DNA of 64,000 nt from Actinomadura luzonensis (GTDB lineage: Bacteria > Actinomycetota > Actinomycetes > Streptosporangiales > Streptosporangiaceae), in the NCBI RefSeq assembly GCF_022664455.2, contig NZ_JAKRKC020000001.1, positions 682,001 through 746,000 of the forward strand. The letters are read 5' to 3'. Numbering within the stretch: the first letter of the stretch is position 1; every line of letters begins with the position of its first letter. A program made the translations under genes and the position numbers. Under the pieces are notes generated by a model, which worked only from the letters and a program-made list of their open reading frames with translations, made no database searches and was not told where the DNA came from. Shown here one piece after another: positions 7,743 to 15,948 of this stretch.

Positions 7743-8696
7743 CTACTTGCGCTTCTTGATCTCCTCGGTGAGCTGCGGCACGACCTGGTGGAGGTCGCCC
7801 ACCACGCCGTAGTCGGCCAGCTCGAAGATCGGCGCCTCAGGGTCCTTGTTGATGGCGATGATGGTCTTCGCGGTCTGCATGCCCGCCCGGTGCTGGATGG
7901 CCCCGGAGATGCCGGCCGCGATGTAGAGCTGCGGCGAGACCGTCTTGCCGGTCTGGCCGACCTGGAACTGGTGCGGGTACCAGCCCGCGTCCGTCGCCGC
8001 CCGGGAGGCGCCCACGGCCGCGCCCAGCGCGTCGGCGAGCTGCTCGATGACGGCGAAGTTCTCGGCCGAGCCGACGCCGCGGCCGCCCGAGACCACGATC
8101 GCGGCCTCCGTCAGCTCGGGGCGGGCGCCCTTCTCCTGCTTGACCCGCTCGACCACGCGCGCGCCCTTGGCGGCCTCGGACAGGGCGACCGAGATCTCCT
8201 GCTCGGCGCCGGCGCCCGCGGACGGGGCGGGGGCGGTGGAGTTGGGGCGGACGGCCACGATGGGCGTGCCCCTGCGCACCTTCGAGTGCACGTTGACGCC
8301 GCCGCCGAAGATGGACTGGTCGGCGACGAAGCCGTCGCCGAGGCCCACGGCGTCGGTGATGACGCCCGAGTCGGTCTTGACGGCCAGGCGGCCCGCGATC
8401 TCCTTGCCCTCGGCCGTGGCGGCCACCAGCACGGCGGCCGGCGACTTGTCGGCCACGAGCTGGGCCAGCGCCTCGGCCTTGGGGGCGACCACGTACTGGA
8501 CGAGCTCCTCGGAGCCGGCCACGTAGATCGTCTCGGCGCCGTACTCGGCCAGCTTGGCCTTGGCGTCGGCGGTGTAGCCGGGGCCGAGCCAGACGGCGGC
8601 GGGCGTGCCGAGCGAGCGGGCCAGCGTGAGCAGCTCGAGCGTGACCTTCTTGACCTCGCCTTCGACCTGCTCGACGAGAACGAGAATCTCCGACAT
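7743..8696 (-). CDS. etfA: electron transfer flavoprotein alpha subunit
   Basis: 317 aa, standard length. The C-terminal FAD-binding domain carries [12 protein letters not shown], the [16 protein letters not shown] stretch and the signature block [12 protein letters not shown] followed by [10 protein letters not shown]. The N-terminal domain is the variable Rossmann-like half, starting [12 protein letters not shown]. With EtfB it forms a soluble heterodimer that takes electrons from acyl-CoA dehydrogenases and passes them to ETF-quinone oxidoreductase. Second gene of an etfB-etfA operon (18-bp gap). The acyl-CoA dehydrogenases and enoyl-CoA hydratase elsewhere in the window are plausible partners. 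Confidence 0.97.
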   Translation of the reverse strand: MSEILVLVEQVEGEVKKVTLELLTLARSLGTPAAVWLGPGYTADAKAKLAEYGAETIYVAGSEELVQYVVAPKAEALAQLVADKSPAAVLVAATAEGKEIAGRLAVKTDSGVITDAVGLGDGFVADQSIFGGGVNVHSKVRRGTPIVAVRPNSTAPAPSAGAGAEQEISVALSEAAKGARVVERVKQEKGARPELTEAAIVVSGGRGVGSAENFAVIEQLADALGAAVGASRAATDAGWYPHQFQVGQTGKTVSPQLYIAAGISGAIQHRAGMQTAKTIIAINKDPEAPIFELADYGVVGDLHQVVPQLTEEIKKRK

Positions 8697-8714
8697 TTCA
8701 GTAAACCCCCGTTC

Positions 8715-9494
8715 TCAGATGAACTTCTTGGACGCGAGGAAGTCGGCGGCGTTCGCGCCACCGTCGCCCTCGTCCTTGACGATCGTGCCGGCCGCGCGCG
8801 GCGGGGCCGCGGCGAAGTCGACGACCTCGGACCAGGCGGCGCCGAGGCCGACCTGCCCCGCGTCGATGGAGGCGTCGCCGATGGCGAGCGTCTCGACCGG
8901 CTTCTTCTTGGCCGCCATGATGCCCTTGAAGGACGGGTAGCGCGGCTCGTTGATCTTCTCCACCACGGACACGACGGCGGGCAGCGCGGCCTCGACCTTG
9001 TCGAAGCCGTAGTCGGTGAGGCGCTGGATCCGGATCGAGGAGCCCTCGACCTCGACCTTGTTGGCCAGGGTGAGCTGCGGCGTGCCGAGCCGCTCGGCCA
9101 GCATGGCGGCCAGCACGCCGGTGCGGGCGTCGGTGGACTCCGCGCCGAGGATGACCAGGTCGAAGCCGATCTTCTTGAGCACCTGGGCCATCGCGTACGA
9201 GGTGCCGAGGGCGTCGGAGCCGTGCAGGGCCTCGTCGCTCAGGTGGACCGCCTTGTCGGCGCCCATGGCCAGGGCCTTGCGGATGGTGTCGGTGGCCTTG
9301 CCGGGGCCCATGGTCAGCACGGTGACCTCGCCACCGTGCGCTTCCTTGAGCTTCAGCGCCTCCTCGACCGCGTACTCGTCAAGCTCGTTGACCACGCCGT
9401 CGGCGGCGTCGCGGTCGAGCGTCTTGTCATCGGACCGCAGCTTGCGCTCGGTCGCCGTGTCGGGGACCTGCTTCACGCAGACGACGATGTTCAT
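8715..9494 (-). CDS. etfB: electron transfer flavoprotein beta subunit
   Basis: 259 aa, standard length. Opens MNIVVCVKQVPDTATERKL, the conserved EtfB N-terminus. It includes the AMP-binding region VTVLTMGPGKATDTIRKALAMG and the recognition-loop area RLTDYGFDKVEAALPAVV. It holds structural AMP and completes the ETF heterodimer with EtfA downstream. The purine-rich GGGAGG lies about 13 bp before the ATG, longer than ideal. A 12-bp palindrome lies about 128 bp upstream and may be its operator. Confidence 0.97.
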   Translation of the reverse strand: MNIVVCVKQVPDTATERKLRSDDKTLDRDAADGVVNELDEYAVEEALKLKEAHGGEVTVLTMGPGKATDTIRKALAMGADKAVHLSDEALHGSDALGTSYAMAQVLKKIGFDLVILGAESTDARTGVLAAMLAERLGTPQLTLANKVEVEGSSIRIQRLTDYGFDKVEAALPAVVSVVEKINEPRYPSFKGIMAAKKKPVETLAIGDASIDAGQVGLGAAWSEVVDFAAAPPRAAGTIVKDEGDGGANAADFLASKKFI

Positions 9495-9621
9495 GGCCGG
9501 TGGCCGACCTCCCGTTTCGCGTGCGCCACCGCGTCGCTGCGGTGGGCGCCGGATGCAATGCTGTCCAGACTGCCAGGTGCCCGGCGGGCCTCCGGCAGAG
9601 GGTGGCTTGTCGCGGTCATGT

Positions 9622-9633
9622 TACCCATGGGTA
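9622..9633. promoter_or_regulatory. 12-bp palindrome upstream of etfB
   Basis: TACCCATGGGTA is a perfect palindrome in the 248-bp gap between etfB and the first kinase gene. Its local context is AT-richer than the surroundings (ATGTTACC, GTAGCTTACG). A TetR-like operator for the etfBA promoter is one possibility. No regulator gene sits next to it. Confidence 0.35.
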
Positions 9634-9742
9634 GCTTACGCGCAAACCGTGAGGGAACACGGCCGGCGCACAAGCACTGCCGTTCCCCACCATACCGAAC
9701 TTCATTCTGTTCGCGGCCATCACCCCCAGCCCGAGCGGACCC

Positions 9743-10948
9743 TCAGGCCGACAGCAGGAACACGATCCCGACGACGAGCGCCGTTCCGGCGAACAACGCC
9801 AGGGTGAAGGTGCTGAACACCGCCGCCAACCCGAAGCAGAGGCCTACAACCCCTGCCACACTGACCATATCTGTGATCATGCGGGAGCGTCTGTAAGGAC
9901 CGTGCGTGAACAGCGCGACCCCGGCGTCGGACACCGCGCCCAGCGCGTACGCCGCCAGCAGGAACAGCGCCACCTCCGGCACCAGGTCCCGGGCCGCCGC
10001 CGCCAGCAGCCCCGTGAACAGCCCGGACGCGATCAGCCAGCGCCTGCGCACTTTCTCCCGGTGCCGGGCGCGGGACTCCTCGACCGGACGCCGGGCCCGC
10101 GGCTCGCCCGGCCGCCACTCCATGGTCGCGGTGTCGTCGCCGGCCCGGGAGGGGGCGCGGACCGGACGGGGGACGGAGGGGACGTGCTCCACACCGAGGC
10201 GGGCGCAGATCTGCGCGGCCGTGGGCCGCGCGGCGGGGTCCGTGGCCAGGCACTCCGTTAACAGCGGCGCCAGCCAGCCGGGCACGTCCTCCAGGTCGGG
10301 CGGGTGGTGCACGACCCGGTAGGCGACCGCGGCGGCGGGCCCCTGCCCGTACGGCTGCCGCCCGGTGGCCGCGTACGCGAGCGTCGCGCCGAAGGAGAAC
10401 ACGTCGGCCGCCATGCCCGCCTGCCGCCCCTCCAGCACCTCGGGGGCCAGGTAGCCGGGCGTGCCGACGACCGCGCCCGAGGCGGTCACCGACAACGAGT
10501 CGAGGGCGCTCGCGATGCCGAAGTCGATGACGACGGGGTCGCCCTCGGCGAGGATCACGTTCGCGGGCTTGAGGTCGCGGTGCACGACGCCGGCCTCGTG
10601 CATGGCGAGCAGCGCGTCGGCGAGCCCGGCGGCCAGCCTGCGCAGGTCCTCGACCGGCGCGGGAACGGCGCTCAGCGGGCGGCCCTGGATGTAGCGGGTG
10701 ACCAGGTAGGGGCGCGCGCCCTCCAGCGAGGCGTCCAGCACCTCCGCCACGTGCGGGCCGCCGACCCGGCGCATGGTCTCCACCTCGCGGGCCAGGCGGG
10801 CCAGGGCGGCGCTGTCGGCGGCGACGTGCGGGTGCAGCACCTTGACGGCGACCGTGCGGCCCTCCGCGTCGAGCGCGAGGTGCACCTCGCCGAAACCGCC
10901 CGCCCCCAGCCGCGAGAGGAGTTCGTAGGGGCCGAGGCGCTCGCTCAT
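9743..10948 (-). CDS. membrane Ser/Thr protein kinase (short tail)
   Basis: 401 aa. Residues about 8-265 are a PknB-like kinase: glycine loop LGAGGFGEVHLAL, Lys36 in TVAVKVL, HRDLKPANV catalytic loop, VIDFGIA, GTPGYLAPEV. A short basic linker (RARHREKVRRR) leads to a hydrophobic C-terminus with about four membrane segments ending FLLSA. Start chosen at MSERLGPYELL because it aligns with the two neighbouring kinases. Upstream codons run through a 47-bp repeat that is not a multiple of three. Third of three tandem kinase genes. No extracellular PASTA domain, so its signal is unknown. Confidence 0.88.
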   Translation of the reverse strand: MSERLGPYELLSRLGAGGFGEVHLALDAEGRTVAVKVLHPHVAADSAALARLAREVETMRRVGGPHVAEVLDASLEGARPYLVTRYIQGRPLSAVPAPVEDLRRLAAGLADALLAMHEAGVVHRDLKPANVILAEGDPVVIDFGIASALDSLSVTASGAVVGTPGYLAPEVLEGRQAGMAADVFSFGATLAYAATGRQPYGQGPAAAVAYRVVHHPPDLEDVPGWLAPLLTECLATDPAARPTAAQICARLGVEHVPSVPRPVRAPSRAGDDTATMEWRPGEPRARRPVEESRARHREKVRRRWLIASGLFTGLLAAAARDLVPEVALFLLAAYALGAVSDAGVALFTHGPYRRSRMITDMVSVAGVVGLCFGLAAVFSTFTLALFAGTALVVGIVFLLSA

Positions 10949-10970
10949 ACCTCTACTGTCCCCACCCGGA

Positions 10971-11113
10971 CCCCCCAGGACACCCCAGCTCAACGGGCGG
11001 GCAGGGGACGCAGCCGACCCCCCAGGACACCCCAGCTCAACGGGCGGGCAGGGGACGCAGCCGACCCCCCAGGACACTCCAGCTCAAAGGGCGGGCAGGG
11101 GACGCCGCCCGAG
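10971..11113. repeat. 47-bp tandem repeat between two kinase genes
   Basis: Three direct copies start at 10971, 11018 and 11065, and the beginning of a fourth (CCCCCCAGGG) is at 11114. Copies one and two are essentially identical; the third has a few changes. On the minus strand each unit reads from TGCCCGCCCGTTGAGCTGGGG to GTCCTGGGGGG. The array fills most of the 195-bp gap between the stop of the second kinase (11144) and the start of the first (10948), so it lies in the leader or promoter of the 9743-10948 kinase. There are no unique spacers. Confidence 0.9.
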
Positions 11114-11143
11114 CCCCCCAGGGCCCGGGTCGCGTCTTCCTGG

Positions 11144-12961
11144 TCAGAACCAGTTGGTGAGGAAGCCCAGGCCCAGGTGGTCGAGGAGGCTGCCGATCAG
11201 GCCCGTGACCATGCCCATGGCCGTCTGGCTGGCCTCGTTGCTCAGCTCATCGATGATCTTGCTCGGCGCCCGCCACGGCGACCACACCGGCTCCTGCCCC
11301 ATGGCGAACATCACCGCGAACAGCGCCGCCGTGCCCACCACCACGACCGCGACCAGCGCCGCGCCCGGGGTGCGCAGCACGCCGGTGAGCGTGCGCGTAA
11401 CCGCCTTGCGCGGCGCGCCACCGCCCGGCAGCACGAACAGCCCGGCCGCGAACGCCCCGGCCCCGTACGCCGCCGCCTGGTTGATGTCCATGCCGCCGCC
11501 CCAGCGGAACACGCCCCACACGCACACGCCGAACAGCAGCGCCAGCGGCACCTGCACCACCGACACCAGCGCCGACTTGATCAGCGCCCACGGCGTGCCG
11601 ACGACCGCCAGCCACGGGTCGGCCGCGCTGCTGCCGCGGATCTGCCGCCGCTTGACCATGTCGCCGAACAGGTACTCGCCGATGCGCAGCACCAGCGCCA
11701 GCGCGACCGCGACCGTGCCCGCCACCACGGGCGTCATCACGGTCATCGCCACCAGCGTGACCAGCAGCAGCAGCCCCGTGAGCTGCGCGCCGAACAGGTA
11801 GCGCCTACGCTCGGCGGGCGGCGTGTGCTGGCGCGGCGCGGGCGGCGGCGTGTAGGGCCGGACCTGCTGCGGGGGCGGGGCCGGGTAGCCGGCGACCCGC
11901 TGGTCGCCGTACGGCGGCCGAGCGGGCACGTAGGGCGGCGGCCGCTCCTCCTGGCGCGGCCGTTCCTCCTGCCGGGTGCGCGGCGGGGCCTCCGCCCGGC
12001 GCTGCTGCCGGGGCGGCGGGGGCGGGGGCGGCTGGGGCTTGGCGTACTCGACCGGCGGCAGCAGGTCGGAGTAGCTGGAGTTGTCCATCACCCGGGTGCC
12101 GCCGCCCATGCGCTTGGTGCCGGTCGGCCCGTCGAAGGAGGAGGTCTCGTTGAACGTGGTCACCGCGGGGTCGAGCGCCCTGGCGGTGCGCAGCAGCTCC
12201 TGGGCGCTCGGCCGGGCGGCCGCGTCGACCTGGAGGGCGCGGCTCAGCCAGCCGCGCAGCCACGCGGGCGCCTTGTCGAGCTGCGCCCGCCCTTCCATGA
12301 TGTTGAAGCAGACCGACTCGAACGTGCCGGTGCCGAACGGCGGCGCGCCCGTGGCGGCGAAGAACACCGTCGAGGCCAGCGCGTGCACGTCGGCCGCCTG
12401 GGTGATGTCGGAGTCGCGGATGATCTCGGGCGCGAGGTAGCCGGGCGTGCCGACGAACATGCCGGTCTGCGTCAGCCGGGTCGCGTTGACCAGGTGGGCG
12501 ATGCCGAAGTCGATGACCAGCGGCTCGCCGTCGACCAGCATGACGTTGGACGGCTTGAAGTCGCGGTGGATCACGTCGGCCGCGTGGATGGCCACCAGCG
12601 CCTGGCACAGCCCCTGCGCGAGCTTGATCACCTCACGGGCCGGCAGGGGCCCGTCGGTCAGGACGGTGTCCTCCAGCGTGCGGCCGGGCGCGAAGCGCGT
12701 CACGACGTACGGCTGCCCGCCCACCAGCTCGGCGTCGATGACCTCGGCCACGAACGGGCTGCGCACCCGCCGCATGGTCTCCACCTCGCGGGTGAGCCGG
12801 TCGCGCGCCTTGAGGTCGGCGGCCACGTGCGGGTGCAGCACCTTGACGGCGACCTCGCGGCCCTCACCGTCGAGTCCGAGGTGGACGACCCCCATGCCGC
12901 CCTCGCCGATCTTCCTGACGAGCCGGTACGGGCCCAGGCGTTCCGGTGCTTGGATGCTCAT
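11144..12961 (-). CDS. membrane Ser/Thr protein kinase (Pro-rich linker)
   Basis: 605 aa. Kinase domain residues about 12-275: IGEGGMGVVHLGL, Lys40 in VAVKVL, HRDFKPSNVML (Phe for the common Leu), VIDFGIAHL, GTPGYLAPEI. Residues about 300-390 are Pro/Arg-rich with RQEERPRQEERP repeats and PPPPPP. The C-terminal part (about 390-605) has about five hydrophobic segments and ends in a helix-rich tail with NEASQTAMGM. ATG start, 16 bp after the stop of the upstream kinase gene, preceded by GGGGGAAGG. Paralogue of its two neighbours; the substrate and stimulus are not evident. Confidence 0.9.
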   Translation of the reverse strand: MSIQAPERLGPYRLVRKIGEGGMGVVHLGLDGEGREVAVKVLHPHVAADLKARDRLTREVETMRRVRSPFVAEVIDAELVGGQPYVVTRFAPGRTLEDTVLTDGPLPAREVIKLAQGLCQALVAIHAADVIHRDFKPSNVMLVDGEPLVIDFGIAHLVNATRLTQTGMFVGTPGYLAPEIIRDSDITQAADVHALASTVFFAATGAPPFGTGTFESVCFNIMEGRAQLDKAPAWLRGWLSRALQVDAAARPSAQELLRTARALDPAVTTFNETSSFDGPTGTKRMGGGTRVMDNSSYSDLLPPVEYAKPQPPPPPPPRQQRRAEAPPRTRQEERPRQEERPPPYVPARPPYGDQRVAGYPAPPPQQVRPYTPPPAPRQHTPPAERRRYLFGAQLTGLLLLVTLVAMTVMTPVVAGTVAVALALVLRIGEYLFGDMVKRRQIRGSSAADPWLAVVGTPWALIKSALVSVVQVPLALLFGVCVWGVFRWGGGMDINQAAAYGAGAFAAGLFVLPGGGAPRKAVTRTLTGVLRTPGAALVAVVVVGTAALFAVMFAMGQEPVWSPWRAPSKIIDELSNEASQTAMGMVTGLIGSLLDHLGLGFLTNWF

Positions 12962-12977
12962 CGCCGCCTTCCCCGCG

Positions 12978-15242
12978 TCATCCCCCGGTGTTCCCCCTCA
13001 GACCTTTCAGTTCCTTGACCACTGGCGTGACGTTCAGCGGAGTCCATCCAGCCCCCCTTGGCGTGTCCCCGAACGTGCTGTAAGCGAGGATCAGCGAGAG
13101 CGCGGCCGTCGCCGCGAGGACTCCGGCCATCACCATCGCCGCTGTTCTCGAGGGTACGAGGGATGAGAGCGTTCTGCGCATCTGCCTCCCCGGCCCCTCC
13201 ACTCCGGGGCCGGCGCAGACCGTCCACAGGGCGACCGCGGCACCCCAGGCCAGGGCGTTGGCCGGGGCGGTGTCGGTCGCCACCGTGAGCAGCAGCGTCA
13301 CCGGCAGACCCAGGATGAGCGCGTAGAGCGTCAGGGCGAGCGTGATGCCCGCCGATTTGACCAGTGCCGCCGGGTAGGCGAGGACCCGGAACACGTCGAG
13401 CGCCGCCGCGCCGGCCGGCCGCCGGGTCGCGAGCTGCGGCTGCGCCAGGTCGGCCGCGCGCAGCAGCACCGCGATCGGCACGGTCACGACGGCGACGAGA
13501 AGGGGCGCGAGCACCGCCGCCACGATCATGAGGATCAGCAGCATCGCGCCGGCCACCCCGTACGCCCGCGAGCGCTGCAACGGGTTGCCCGGGGCCGCGC
13601 CCGGCAGGTACGGCTCCCGCTGCGTCGGGTCGGGCTGGTAGTGCGGCTGCGCGGGGATGTAGGGCGGCGGCTGCATCGGCACCGGGCCCTGCCGCCCGTA
13701 CTCGGGGGCGTCGGGGCCGTGGCCGAGGCGGGCCGCCTGGTCGTGGCCGGGGGCCATCCGGCCGGCGTCGGGCGCGGGCCCGGCGGCGCCAGGGGTGAGC
13801 CGGGCCGCGTCGAGCCCGCCACCCGGGAAGCCGCCGGGGACGCCGCCCGGGAGCCCGCCCGGGTGTCCGCCCGGCGGCAGGTTGGGCGCGGGCCGGCCCA
13901 GCTCCGGCGTGGCGTTGAGCCGGCCGTAGTCGGGCGAGTCCGGACGCACCCGGCGGGTCGGCACGTCGGCCTCGACCGGCGGGACCGGGTGGTTGTTGAC
14001 CGGCGGCGGCGGCCACGGCTGGTTGCCCGACAGGTTGCCCGACAGGTTGCCCGACAGGTTGCCCGGCGCCGCCGCGTTCTCCTGCTGGATGCGGCGCAGC
14101 TCCTCGGGCGTGACGCGGCGGGTGGGCCACGGGTCGCCCTCGGGGAGCAGGCTCTCGACGGGCACGTCCGAGGCGGCCGCGCCGGGCAGGCCGGGCCCGG
14201 CCGGCACCCCGGGCGCGCCCGGGATGCCCGAGGTGCCCGGGGCGGCGGGCCCGCTCTGGCCCGGCAGCAGCGACACGTACGGCTGGTCCTGGGCCGGCGT
14301 CGCGGGCTGCGGCTCCTGGCCTTCGAGCAGCCGCCGCGGCGTGACCGCGGGCGTGGAGATGTCGTACGACGGCCGGTCGGCGATGCGCGGCGGCTGGCTC
14401 TCCGGCGGCCGCGGCACGGTGGAGATCTCGTCGGGCGTGCCGCCGGGCGGCGGCTGGGGCAACATCCGCGCGGTCTGCTCGGCGAGGTCGGCCGCCTTGG
14501 GCCGCTTGGCCGGGTTGCGCTGGAAGGCCGCCTTGAGCAGCGGTTGCAGGGTCGCCGGGGCGGCGCCGACGTCGGCCTTGCCCGCGGTGATGTTGTAGAA
14601 GATCATCTCCAGCGTGCCCTTGCCGAAGGGCGGCTGGCCGGTGGCCGCGTACAGCAGCGTGCCCGCCCAGGCGTGCACGTCCACCTCGGGGCCCGCCTCC
14701 TGGCCCTCGATGATCTCGGGGGCGAGGTAGCCGGGCGTGCCGATGAACATGCCGGTCTGCGTCAGCCGCGTCGCGTCGACGGCCTGGGCGATGCCGAAGT
14801 CGATGAGGACGGGCTCGCCGTCCAGGATCAGCACGTTGCCCGGCTTGAGGTCGCGGTGGATCACGCCCACCGAGTGCACCGAGGCCAGCGCCGCGGCCAC
14901 GCCGTGCGCCAGCCGGACCAGCGCGGGCAGGTCGAGCGGCCCGTCGTCCTTGACGATGTCGTCGAGGGCGCGGCCGGGCACGTAACGGGTGACGATGTAG
15001 GGACGATGACCGGTCACATCGGCGTCGATCACTTCGGCGATGTACTTGCTGCGCACCCGGCGCATGGTCTCGACCTCGCGCGAGAGCCGCCGCCTGGCGA
15101 CCTCGTCGCCGGCGACCTCGCCGCGCAGGACCTTGACCGCCACCTGCCGACCCTGGGGGTCGACAGCGAGGTGGACAACGCCCATCCCGCCTTCACCGAG
15201 CCGCCTGAGCAGCCGGTAAGGGCCTAGTCGGTCATCGTTCAT
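12978..15242 (-). CDS. membrane Ser/Thr protein kinase (collagen-like linker)
   Basis: 754 aa. Kinase domain residues about 9-270: LGEGGMGVVHLAV, Lys37 in VAVKVL, HRDLKPGNVLI, LIDFGIAQA, GTPGYLAPEI. The ~270-residue linker is unusual. It has a Gly-Pro-rich collagen-like run (GTSGIPGAPGVPAGPG), NLSG repeats coded by a 12-bp tandem repeat, and many GG/PGG turns. The C-terminus has several membrane segments and ends LKGLRGNTGG. Start MNDDRLGPYRLL is chosen by alignment with the paralogues; an ATG five codons upstream is equally open and neither has a clear RBS. First of three co-oriented kinase genes. Confidence 0.88.
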   Translation of the reverse strand: MNDDRLGPYRLLRRLGEGGMGVVHLAVDPQGRQVAVKVLRGEVAGDEVARRRLSREVETMRRVRSKYIAEVIDADVTGHRPYIVTRYVPGRALDDIVKDDGPLDLPALVRLAHGVAAALASVHSVGVIHRDLKPGNVLILDGEPVLIDFGIAQAVDATRLTQTGMFIGTPGYLAPEIIEGQEAGPEVDVHAWAGTLLYAATGQPPFGKGTLEMIFYNITAGKADVGAAPATLQPLLKAAFQRNPAKRPKAADLAEQTARMLPQPPPGGTPDEISTVPRPPESQPPRIADRPSYDISTPAVTPRRLLEGQEPQPATPAQDQPYVSLLPGQSGPAAPGTSGIPGAPGVPAGPGLPGAAASDVPVESLLPEGDPWPTRRVTPEELRRIQQENAAAPGNLSGNLSGNLSGNQPWPPPPVNNHPVPPVEADVPTRRVRPDSPDYGRLNATPELGRPAPNLPPGGHPGGLPGGVPGGFPGGGLDAARLTPGAAGPAPDAGRMAPGHDQAARLGHGPDAPEYGRQGPVPMQPPPYIPAQPHYQPDPTQREPYLPGAAPGNPLQRSRAYGVAGAMLLILMIVAAVLAPLLVAVVTVPIAVLLRAADLAQPQLATRRPAGAAALDVFRVLAYPAALVKSAGITLALTLYALILGLPVTLLLTVATDTAPANALAWGAAVALWTVCAGPGVEGPGRQMRRTLSSLVPSRTAAMVMAGVLAATAALSLILAYSTFGDTPRGAGWTPLNVTPVVKELKGLRGNTGG
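14021..14066 (-). repeat. 12-bp tandem repeat coding NLSG units
   Basis: GGTTGCCCGACA is repeated three times with a partial fourth unit. On the coding (minus) strand it gives NLSG-NLSG-NLSG-N in the kinase linker. The unit is in frame, so slippage would only change linker length. Confidence 0.85.
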
Positions 15243-15375
15243 GGCATGAAGCACCATACCGGCTTAATCCCCGCCCACGAGATGAACCATGAGGCCACAT
15301 TCCCACTCGTACAACGTCCGCAACGGCCTCTCCGGTTTCCCGACGGCGGGTCTCGAATCGGCCTCGATTTTCCCT

Positions 15376-15888
15376 TCAGCCCGCCAGCGGCAGGACCTCG
15401 GCCCGCTTCAGCCCGGCCAGCGCGGCACCGGGCAGCGCCAGCTTCGAGTGGCGCACGCCGCTGCCGATCACCACCCGCGCGTGCTCGGCGACCCGGGTGT
15501 CGACCAGCACCGGCCACTCCTCGGGCAGGCCGATCGGGGTGATGCCGCCGTACTCCATGCCGGTCAGCTCGACGGCCTCGGCCATCGGCGCGAAGCTGGC
15601 CTTGCGGGCGTCGAGGTGGCGGCGGACCACGCCGTTGACGTCGGCCCGCGTCGTCGCGAGCACCACGCAGGCGGCGTAGCGCGTCTCGCCGCCCCGCCTG
15701 GCGGCCACGATCACGCAGTTGGCGGACTCGTCGAGGGTGACGCCGTAGCGTTCGCAGAACGCCGCGGTGTCGGCCAGATCGGGGTCGATCCCGGCCACCT
15801 CGACGCCCTCCACCCCTGACACGGCCCGCGCCACCGGCTCGGCCAGCAGGTCGGTCCGCTCAGCCACGGGCACCCAGTGCAAGCTCAT
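15376..15888 (-). CDS. YbaK/ProX-type aminoacyl-tRNA deacylase domain protein
   Basis: 170 aa, single YbaK/aa-tRNA-edit domain. It shows ANCVIVAARRGG, TRADVNGVVRRHL, KASFAPMAEAVELTGMEYGGITPIGL and the terminal HSKLALPGAALAGL block of the family. Such free-standing editing proteins hydrolyse mischarged tRNA (for instance Cys- or Ala-tRNAPro). The family Lys is probably that in ARKASFAP. ATG start preceded by GAGGAGACGGG. It lies 60 bp downstream of the amine oxidase on the same strand and could be the last gene of that operon, without a clear functional link. Confidence 0.85.
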   Translation of the reverse strand: MSLHWVPVAERTDLLAEPVARAVSGVEGVEVAGIDPDLADTAAFCERYGVTLDESANCVIVAARRGGETRYAACVVLATTRADVNGVVRRHLDARKASFAPMAEAVELTGMEYGGITPIGLPEEWPVLVDTRVAEHARVVIGSGVRHSKLALPGAALAGLKRAEVLPLAG

Positions 15889-15948
15889 CCCGTCTCCTCG
15901 TTCGGCTCTCCCGAGAACCCTACGGCGATCCGGGAACGGCCGGCGCCG

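Noticed and set aside
7411..7812. Open frames of 112-133 codons in the gap after the LuxR gene
   Set aside because: No RBS-supported start, no protein-like pattern, and one runs into etfA antisense.
10971..11113. Possible CRISPR array because of regularly spaced repeats
   Set aside because: The 47-bp units are contiguous with no unique spacers and no cas genes are nearby; it is a plain tandem repeat.
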